This document shows, piece by piece, positions 1-4,527 of a stretch of 6,689 nt of DNA. How positions within the stretch are numbered: the stretch's first letter is position 1; each line of letters begins with the position of its first letter. A model generated the notes under the pieces. It was given only the letters and a program-made list of their open reading frames with translations. It ran no database searches and was not told the origin of the DNA. Origin of the DNA: Candidatus Zixiibacteriota bacterium (GTDB lineage Bacteria > Zixibacteria > MSB-5A5 > GN15 > PGXB01); contig JAUVBC010000125.1 of the NCBI GenBank assembly GCA_030591405.1, positions 1 through 6,689 of the forward strand, in the 5' to 3' direction. Made by a program: the position numbers and the translations under genes.

Positions 1-1509
1 CATCAGACGTATGTTATCAGAAAAGTATAAATAATTCAGAGCGTAGAGCGACGCAAAAGTTTTCTTCCCGAAATATTCATAATATCGATTGCGCGGATTG
101 ATATCACCGCTGAGGTTCTCCGCCCAGACCACCTGCCCCCAATGTTCGGAGTTAAAATAATAAAACGATCCGCCGAAAGTTGCCTTACCTTTGTCGTAGT
201 CCCAGTCAAACCGCGGATTCCAGCCGTATTGATTTTTGGTTACCCATTTTTGTCTGACCAGATCGACCTCGGTTATACTCGGGTCGGCCAGATTCTCAAC
301 TGGAATATTGTACTCATCAAAATCCCGCTTTTCTTTAAATTGCTCATAGTACCCTTTACCACGAATATAATAAAGAGTGTTTTTAAACTGTACATCTTCG
401 CTCAAGGAGAATGTGTTATGAAGTTCATAGTGCGGTTGATCAAAATTATCGGTGGCATTTTCATAATCAAGTCCATATGCGCTGTTACTACGGCGATTAT
501 TGGACAACGTCCCCCGATCAACTCCATAATAAGCCAGATGCATTTTCATCGGCCCGCCATAAATATTGATGGTGGTCGTCATTTTCGCATCAAGCCGTGA
601 TACTGAAAAATAATAGGCCCGGCTATCGGACCATGAATTCTCTCTATATCCACCACTATACATTTTTGAATAACGCCCCGCCATTGACCAACGTCCGTCA
701 ATCAATCCCGATGAATACTCAACCGATTGCTTGCGCATTTCCGAAACAAAATTATGACTCGCCGAAAATTGTCCGTATCCGGTTGTTATCGATATTTTAC
801 GAGGTCGCTCCAAACTGGATGAAGTGATATTTACCGACCCGCCAAAAGATGCATCACCATAAAGCGAATTGCCAACCCCACGCTGTACCTGGATATCAGA
901 GATCTCAGCGGCAAAATCAGGGATATCTACAAAATAGGTGGCGTGATCCTCGGGATCGTTAAGCGGGATTCCATTTATATAAACGGCAATTCGTTTATCA
1001 TCAAAACCGCGGATTTTTATATAGCTGTAACCCAGACCGCCACCAGCGTCTGCATACGAATAAAGATTCGGAGTCGTTTCCAAAAGCAGCGGAAGCTCGC
1101 TAATCAAATAATCCCGTTCAATATCTTTGTTGGAAAAATCAGAATAACTGATCGGCGATAATCTCGATTCTGCCCGTTCGGATGTCACCCTGATATTTTG
1201 GCCCGGATAGACCGCCGGATCGAGAATAATATTCATCGTCGTTGATTGATCATTGGTAACTGAAATCATTTTTGGCTGGAAACTAATATGGCTGAAGGTT
1301 AAATAGGTAGGTACCAGATCGCCGGTCTCAAAAACAAATTTACCGTTTTCATCGCAAACCGTATAAAGAGTCGGAATATCGGTTTGGATATTTACCCCTC
1401 CGATAGCAAAACCATTCTGGTCTACAACCTGACCCTTAAAAGTCGCGGCAGTTGCAGATGCAAATAACAGGATTATTAATACAGGTAGATTGAAATGAAA
1501 AAATCTCAT
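1..1509 (-). CDS. TPP-riboswitch-controlled TonB-dependent outer-membrane receptor, probable thiamin uptake (C-terminus outside window)
   Basis: The reverse strand is open for 503 codons from the ATG at 1509-1507 to the left edge, so the C-terminus is missing. Residues 1-22 form a signal peptide (hydrophobic LIILLFASA core). Residues 24-98 resemble a carboxypeptidase-regulatory-like domain (FKGQVVDQNG, DENGKFVF). Residues 104-230 are the TonB plug, with IKIRGFDDKR (164-173), VYINGIPLNDPE (176-187) and its closing QRGVGNSLYGDASFGGSVNI (209-228). Residues from 231 on are aromatic, alternating beta-strand sequence: the first part of the barrel. An AAAGGAGT Shine-Dalgarno (1515-1522) lies 5 nt upstream of the ATG. 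Such receptors import scarce ligands using TonB-ExbBD energy. The ligand is inferred from the TPP riboswitch in its leader; thiamin-regulated receptors of this kind (Omr1/OMthi) are known in Bacteroidetes. A TonB box was not identified with confidence. The receptor call is firm, the ligand probable. Confidence 0.93.
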   Translation of the reverse strand, partial: MRFFHFNLPVLIILLFASATAATFKGQVVDQNGFAIGGVNIQTDIPTLYTVCDENGKFVFETGDLVPTYLTFSHISFQPKMISVTNDQSTTMNIILDPAVYPGQNIRVTSERAESRLSPISYSDFSNKDIERDYLISELPLLLETTPNLYSYADAGGGLGYSYIKIRGFDDKRIAVYINGIPLNDPEDHATYFVDIPDFAAEISDIQVQRGVGNSLYGDASFGGSVNITSSSLERPRKISITTGYGQFSASHNFVSEMRKQSVEYSSGLIDGRWSMAGRYSKMYSGGYRENSWSDSRAYYFSVSRLDAKMTTTINIYGGPMKMHLAYYGVDRGTLSNNRRSNSAYGLDYENATDNFDQPHYELHNTFSLSEDVQFKNTLYYIRGKGYYEQFKEKRDFDEYNIPVENLADPSITEVDLVRQKWVTKNQYGWNPRFDWDYDKGKATFGGSFYYFNSEHWGQVVWAENLSGDINPRNRYYEYFGKKTFASLYALNYLYFSDNIRLM

Positions 1510-1538
1510 AACAGACTCCTTTCTTTATTACCATCAAC

Positions 1539-1576
1539 AAAAAATCCGCCCGTTTTGAAAACCCGTACCGGCGGAT
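1539..1576 (-). terminator. Intrinsic terminator in the receptor leader (riboswitch expression platform)
   Basis: In the minus-strand RNA, ATCCGCC (1576-1570) pairs with GGCGGAT (1550-1544), and the stem runs into six U (1544-1539). The 19-nt region between the arms contains its own small GUUUU/AAAAC inverted repeat. The element lies between the TPP aptamer and the ribosome binding site, about 30 nt before the start codon. There it would stop transcription before the gene rather than end one. This is the usual layout of a transcription-attenuating riboswitch. Confidence 0.8.
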
Positions 1577-1616
1577 AAAAGGAATCTACTATTGTTCCCG
1601 TTTCCCTACGCCGGTA
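1566..1616 (-). promoter_or_regulatory. Candidate antiterminator pairing between TPP aptamer and terminator arm
   Basis: The aptamer segment UACCGGCG (1616-1609, part of the conserved thi-box end) is perfectly complementary over 8 bases to CGCCGGUA (1573-1566). That downstream segment includes four bases (1573-1570) of the terminator's first arm. The two structures exclude each other. With TPP bound, the aptamer keeps UACCGGCG and the terminator can form; without TPP, the 8-bp helix would block the terminator and let transcription proceed. The complementarity is seen directly; the switching is inferred. Confidence 0.6.
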
Positions 1617-1685
1617 TTACCCGGATCAGGTTAGGGGGGTATAATCTCAGGCGCCTTATTTGTTAATTGCGCCACCCCCAACGGA
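1597..1685 (-). promoter_or_regulatory. TPP riboswitch (THI element) in the leader of the TonB-dependent receptor
   Basis: The reverse strand carries the thi-box signature in order. P1 is closed by CCGUU (1684-1680) with AACGG (1602-1598). P2 is a GGGGGU...ACCCCC helix. P3 is GGCGC/GCGCC. The conserved CUGAGA follows (1650-1645 region), then CCUGAUCCGGGUAAUACCGG and GCGUAGGGAAA. These are the bases that build the pyrimidine and pyrophosphate pockets in known TPP aptamers. The element binds thiamin pyrophosphate and normally represses thiamin synthesis or transport genes. Here it precedes a TonB-dependent receptor by about 90 nt, with a terminator in between. A cobalamin riboswitch, common before receptors of this class, does not fit. 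Confidence 0.95.
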
Positions 1686-1713
1686 GCCTTTTTGTTTTTG
1701 GCTTCTTTATAAG

Positions 1714-1743
1714 AATATACAATATAATTGATTCAAAAATCAA
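1714..1743 (-). promoter_or_regulatory. Candidate promoter of the riboswitch-receptor transcript
   Basis: On the minus strand, TTGATT (1743-1738) and TATATT (1719-1714) are separated by 18 bases, matching 4/6 and 5/6 of the sigma-70 boxes. Transcription would begin near 1707, about 20 nt before the riboswitch, giving a leader of about 200 nt. An alternative pair, TTGAAT and TATAAA with a 19-base spacer, lies slightly shifted in the same stretch. Confidence 0.5.
1728..1743. repeat. 6-4-6 inverted repeat overlapping the receptor promoter -35 box
   Basis: TTGATT and AATCAA flank CAAA in a perfect interrupted palindrome. The right arm is the proposed -35 box of the leftward promoter, and the repeat lies about 22 bases upstream of the TATAAT box of the rightward gene. 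It could be an operator for a dimeric regulator acting on both directions, or a chance repeat in AT-rich DNA. Confidence 0.35.
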
Positions 1744-1765
1744 GACCTTTTTAACAAATTTCCCG

Positions 1766-1771
1766 TATAAT
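1766..1771 (+). promoter_or_regulatory. TATAAT box 5 nt before the phosphoesterase start codon
   Basis: A perfect -10 hexamer ends only five bases before the ATG at 1777. A start about seven bases downstream of the box would coincide with the start codon, giving a leaderless mRNA. No good -35 hexamer is present at 16-18 bases and there is no TG extension, so the match may be chance in AT-rich DNA. Confidence 0.35.
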
Positions 1772-1776
1772 AAAAC

Positions 1777-3000
1777 ATGAGAGTTTTTTACCCGATATTT
1801 TTTGCCGTATTGTCAATGGTTGTGATCGGCCTGATAGAAATTCTGCTAATCAGGGTCTTAAACAAGGAGTGGTGGCGATATAAACCGATAAAATACGGCT
1901 CGATCATGCTGCCGATTGCCGGTATAATATCGGACATTTTATGGTTTTTGGGAATGGCCCACGAAATCGAATGGCTCGCTCAAACTGGCGCCGTGATGAC
2001 AACAACTATTCTTATTTTACTTCTGGGTTTAATAATCTCCCTGCCGATATCGGGCCTTTTGAATCTAAGCAACCGATGGATTGAAAAAAGAAAAAAAAGA
2101 CGCTTTCTAAAAGAGACCAAAGATAAAACAGCGCCCAACTGTACAGAAAAAATCAACGAACATCGCCGCCTATTTTTAAAAGGGACCGCCGCCGCCCTAC
2201 CACTGATTTCATTATCTCTTGGCTCAGGTGGAATCGCTGGTTCGTTTTCAGAAACCAAAGTTTATATTCGAAAAATGGCTTTTGAGAATCTCCCGTCACA
2301 ATTAAACGGCCTGCGAATATTGCATATAACCGACTCACATCTTGGTATCTATAAACATGTTGGACATATCGAGGAAATTCTGCATACGGCCCGACAATAT
2401 AGCCCTGATCTGATTCTGATGACCGGTGACATTGCCGATGAGCTCGAATTGCTTCCGGAAACACTAAAATTGGTATCCGAATTCGGGGCACCGTATGGAG
2501 TCTTTGCCGTGACCGGTAACCATGAATATTATCGCGGAATCGAACGATTTAAGCAGATTCATAAAGATTCGCCGGTGCCGCTTTTGATTGGAGCGGGTCA
2601 GACTATTAATGTAAATGGCCAATCTTTATATATTGCCGGAGCCGATGATCCCCGCAGTATGCACGGTGATTATGTTACAACTTTGAATAAAAGTATCGAC
2701 AAATCGATGGAAAATGCGCCTTCCGATTCTTTCAAAATCCTGATGTCGCATCGCCCGGAAGCGTTCGACAGGGCATCTGAACTGGGGATAAATGTTGTTT
2801 TAGCAGGACATACGCATGGCGGGCAGATGGGTTTGGGTGACCGGAGTTTCTTTGAAAACTTCAGTCCGGACAGCTACTTATGGGGCGAATACAGCATCGA
2901 TAAAGCTCAAATGTATGTCTCCTCCGGAATCGGGCACTGGCTCCCTTTCCGGCTGGGGTGCCCTACCGAAGCGCCGATTATCGAATTGGTCTCAAAATAA
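1777..3000 (+). CDS. Membrane-anchored calcineurin-like metallophosphoesterase (YkuE/YaeI-like) with internal Tat-like segment
   Basis: The 407-residue protein has hydrophobic helices at about 4-25, 41-60 and 73-97. A very basic stretch follows (WIEKRKKRRFLK), then RRLFLK (130-135) and a fourth hydrophobic segment (136-153). The catalytic domain begins near 178 with the two-metal motifs: TDSH (D186, H188), TGD (D218), GNHE (N248, H249), SHRPE (H325) and GHTHGGQ (H345, H347). All expected metal ligands are present, so it should be active. Charge distribution predicts N-out, basic loops inside and the enzyme in the periplasm. Relatives hydrolyse phosphomonoesters or phosphodiesters; the substrate here is unknown. 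An in-frame TAA at 1771-1773 forbids an earlier start, and no Shine-Dalgarno is visible. It is transcribed away from the thiamin-regulated receptor gene. A gap of 146 nt with no clear terminator separates it from the next gene, so read-through is possible. Confidence 0.92.
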   Translation: MRVFYPIFFAVLSMVVIGLIEILLIRVLNKEWWRYKPIKYGSIMLPIAGIISDILWFLGMAHEIEWLAQTGAVMTTTILILLLGLIISLPISGLLNLSNRWIEKRKKRRFLKETKDKTAPNCTEKINEHRRLFLKGTAAALPLISLSLGSGGIAGSFSETKVYIRKMAFENLPSQLNGLRILHITDSHLGIYKHVGHIEEILHTARQYSPDLILMTGDIADELELLPETLKLVSEFGAPYGVFAVTGNHEYYRGIERFKQIHKDSPVPLLIGAGQTINVNGQSLYIAGADDPRSMHGDYVTTLNKSIDKSMENAPSDSFKILMSHRPEAFDRASELGINVVLAGHTHGGQMGLGDRSFFENFSPDSYLWGEYSIDKAQMYVSSGIGHWLPFRLGCPTEAPIIELVSK

Positions 3001-3026
3001 CCTCAAAAATGCAAAAAAAATACATT

Positions 3027-3053
3027 TTGAACAATATTTTCATAATTTATAAA
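3027..3053 (+). promoter_or_regulatory. Weak candidate promoter for the DUF5335/DUF2934-type gene
   Basis: TTGAAC (3027-3032) and TATAAA (3048-3053) are 15 bases apart in a very AT-rich gap. The spacing is short and several other A/T hexamers would fit as well. Transcription from the phosphoesterase gene is an alternative source. Confidence 0.25.
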
Positions 3054-3135
3054 TATAAAACGCCAATTTGCCGAAATATATACTGATGGACTCTATCTCA
3101 AACTGATATGGATATCCCTGAAATTGCGATGTTCG

Positions 3136-3141
3136 AGGAGG
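3136..3141 (+). promoter_or_regulatory. Strong Shine-Dalgarno that sets the start at 3147
   Basis: AGGAGG lies five bases before the ATG at 3147. The in-frame ATG at 3108, which would add 13 residues, has no such site. The downstream ATG is therefore preferred. Confidence 0.8.
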
Positions 3142-3146
3142 AGAAA

Positions 3147-3635
3147 ATGATCAAAGAAATCAGAAGAGGCCAGTGGGCACAGTTTTTAAGAAAATTCAAC
3201 GCCGAAAATCAATACCGCCAGGTTTATATTACATATAAAGAGTCGAACACAAATAAAGAAATCTCTCTCGAAAACCGACCATTTATCGGTCTGGCGCTTG
3301 AGAAAAAGGGACGGTTTATCGAAGGTATCCAGTTTTTTGCCGGACGAGGTGATGCCTTTAATGTTGCCGAACCGATTCTGACAATAAAAGATCCGGAACG
3401 GATAATTGTCGAAAAAGATAATCTGGGCCATGATTTTCGTATGACCATCAAAACCAAAGATTCTTATGAAATTGTTGCTATCCTGGGACCTCATAATTAT
3501 GAGCAGGTCAAACACCTTATTGAAGAAATCGCCTATTCGATTTATGTCAAACGGGGTGGATTACATGGTGCCGATACCGATGACTGGCAGCAAGCCGAGA
3601 AGAAAGTGTACGAAACGGTTGCAGCGTTTGTATGA
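3147..3635 (+). CDS. Two-domain small protein: DUF5335-like domain plus C-terminal DUF2934-like domain
   Basis: This 162-residue soluble protein has no signal peptide or membrane helix, so it should be cytoplasmic. Residues 1-114 follow the pattern I recall for DUF5335: a basic N-terminus with RRGQWAQFLRKFN (6-18), a beta strand with QVYITY (25-30), ENRPFIGLALE (42-52), and later strands ending in EIVAILG (108-114). Residues 124-156 match the DUF2934 motif well: IEEIAYSIYVKRG, then LHGADTDDWQQAE (139-151), a compact helical segment of unknown function. DUF2934 often occurs in small stand-alone proteins; the DUF5335 assignment is from memory and less sure. The gene is preceded by the phosphoesterase and closed by a strong terminator at 3679, so it is the last gene of its unit or a single-gene unit. 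No biochemical role can be given. Confidence 0.85.
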   Translation: MIKEIRRGQWAQFLRKFNAENQYRQVYITYKESNTNKEISLENRPFIGLALEKKGRFIEGIQFFAGRGDAFNVAEPILTIKDPERIIVEKDNLGHDFRMTIKTKDSYEIVAILGPHNYEQVKHLIEEIAYSIYVKRGGLHGADTDDWQQAEKKVYETVAAFV

Positions 3636-3678
3636 TATAATTTTTATAATATATTTTACTCCCAGACTTCTCAATCAA

Positions 3679-3707
3679 GGCAGGTGTCATAAACACCTGC
3701 CTTTTTT
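3679..3707 (+). terminator. Strong intrinsic terminator after the DUF5335/DUF2934-type gene
   Basis: GGCAGGTGT (3679-3687) pairs perfectly with ACACCTGCC (3693-3701) over a five-base loop, followed by six T (3702-3707). It begins 43 bases after the stop codon. The T run on one side only makes it a plus-strand terminator. Confidence 0.93.
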
Positions 3708-3835
3708 ATTGATCATCATTGCGAAGGTTTTGCCACACGAAGTTACTTAAAATAGTAGTAATAATTTAGAAACGCGTCTCATTCTTATTGATAAATTTCA
3801 AACCTATAAAAATAAAATAATATTATTGCTGATAA

Positions 3836-3866
3836 TTGCCCCATATTGTCCGATAAAAAGTATAAA
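3836..3866 (+). promoter_or_regulatory. Weak candidate promoter of the lipoprotein gene
   Basis: The gap 3708-3916 lies after a terminator, so the lipoprotein gene needs its own promoter. The best pair I see is TTGCCC (3836-3841) and TATAAA (3861-3866) with a long 19-base spacer. TTGATA at 3788-3793 upstream of AT-rich hexamers is an alternative. Nothing else recognisable lies in this gap. Confidence 0.3.
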
Positions 3867-3916
3867 CTAAATGTCAAAGGGACATAAAGGAACAAACATC
3901 AAATTGGAGGACAGAA

Positions 3917-4375
3917 ATGAACACCAAATTAACTAATCTTTTTTTAACTCTTTTGCTCGGAACTATGCTTCTTCTGGCAGTTGGCTGTGATAGTGATGAC
4001 GATATTGTGGGCCCGGATACCTCTGAATTATTTGCAATCTGGTCACATACGGCTGTAACTATTAATGGTGCAGATGAAAATGTGGCAGACTTTTTCGATT
4101 GTTCGCCAGGAACAGTTGATTTGCATTCCACTTTTAATGAAAACTCTACATTTGATGTTGTTGAGCTAGACGCGTCAAATGACACCCTTTATACTGAAAG
4201 CGGAACATTGACAATAAATGGTACACATTTGATTGTAACTGCAACATCTGCAAATGGGATATCAATTACACCTCGAGTTAATTTCGATGGAACCTGGGTA
4301 ATTAGTGGAAATATTTTAACACTAACAGCAGTTGATGGAGATACTGTTATAATAACTTTGACTGAAGTGATTTGA
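3917..4375 (+). CDS. Small lipoprotein with a beta-rich, possibly lipocalin-like domain
   Basis: The 152-residue product begins with a type II signal peptide: MNTK, a hydrophobic core, and AVGC with the lipidated cysteine at 24. The -3 residue is Ala, less usual than Leu but acceptable. The mature N-terminus CDSDDD is strongly acidic. It could be an inner-membrane retention signal (Asp at +2 by the E. coli rule) or a surface-export signal of the kind described in Bacteroidetes. Residues 40-152 look all-beta: AIWSHTAVTING, YTESGTLTINGTHLIVTA, then GTWVISGNILTLT and VIITLTEV. Repeated W..../GTLTI strands of this kind occur in lipocalin-like lipoproteins, so a barrel that binds a small ligand is possible but unproven. 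GGAGG (3906-3910) lies six bases before the ATG. The gene has its own terminator and looks monocistronic. By eye it uses more A/T-ending codons than its neighbours. Confidence 0.87.
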   Translation: MNTKLTNLFLTLLLGTMLLLAVGCDSDDDIVGPDTSELFAIWSHTAVTINGADENVADFFDCSPGTVDLHSTFNENSTFDVVELDASNDTLYTESGTLTINGTHLIVTATSANGISITPRVNFDGTWVISGNILTLTAVDGDTVIITLTEVI

Positions 4376-4414
4376 TTTATTTGGCAGCAACAACAAAAAT
4401 ATTGTAATATTGAG

Positions 4415-4446
4415 AAAGTCGGCAAACCTTAGGTTGCCGACTTTTT
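4415..4446 (+). terminator. Intrinsic terminator after the lipoprotein gene
   Basis: AAAGTCGGCAA (4415-4425) pairs perfectly with TTGCCGACTTT (4434-4444). CC/GG pairs can extend the stem inward past a bulged A. The 3' arm ends in a five-T run (4442-4446). It lies about 40 bases after the lipoprotein stop codon. Confidence 0.9.
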
Positions 4447-4477
4447 ATAACTACATCAATTAAATAGTTAATACACA

Positions 4478-4506
4478 AGGGCGAAACCGATTAGCGGTTC
4501 CGCCCT
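4478..4506 (-). terminator. Hairpin terminator of the protease gene, possibly bidirectional
   Basis: Two 12-base arms (4478-4489 and 4495-4506) flank a five-base loop, 21 bases past the protease stop codon. On the plus strand position 4484/4500 is an A-C mismatch. On the minus strand the same position is a U-G wobble, so the minus-strand stem is continuous. The minus-strand 3' tail (UUGUGUAUU) is only moderately U-rich. The plus-strand side is followed by six T (4509-4514), so it may also back up the lipoprotein terminator. Confidence 0.75.
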
Positions 4507-4527
4507 AATTTTTTGGAATAATATTGT

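Noticed and set aside
142..1161. Plus-strand open frames over the left 1.2 kb
   Set aside because: They lie opposite the continuous 503-codon receptor frame, have no ribosome binding sites and give compositionally odd proteins; they are antisense shadows.
1597..1685. Cobalamin riboswitch before the receptor
   Set aside because: B12 riboswitches are common before TonB receptors, but the CUGAGA and CCUGAUC...GCGUAGGGAA signatures are those of the TPP aptamer.
3006..3028. AAAATG...CATTTT inverted repeat after the phosphoesterase gene as a terminator
   Set aside because: The stem is only six A/T-rich pairs with an 11-base loop and no T run; it would not stop transcription reliably.
3108..3146. 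ATG at 3108 as the start of the DUF5335/DUF2934-type gene
   Set aside because: It has no Shine-Dalgarno, while the in-frame ATG at 3147 has AGGAGG at ideal spacing and begins the recognisable domain.
3186..3515. Minus-strand frames inside the DUF5335/DUF2934-type gene
   Set aside because: Antisense shadows without start signals or recognisable domains.
4398..4412. Tandem AATATTG copies before the lipoprotein terminator
   Set aside because: Two seven-base copies in AT-rich DNA are expected by chance and show no link to a function.
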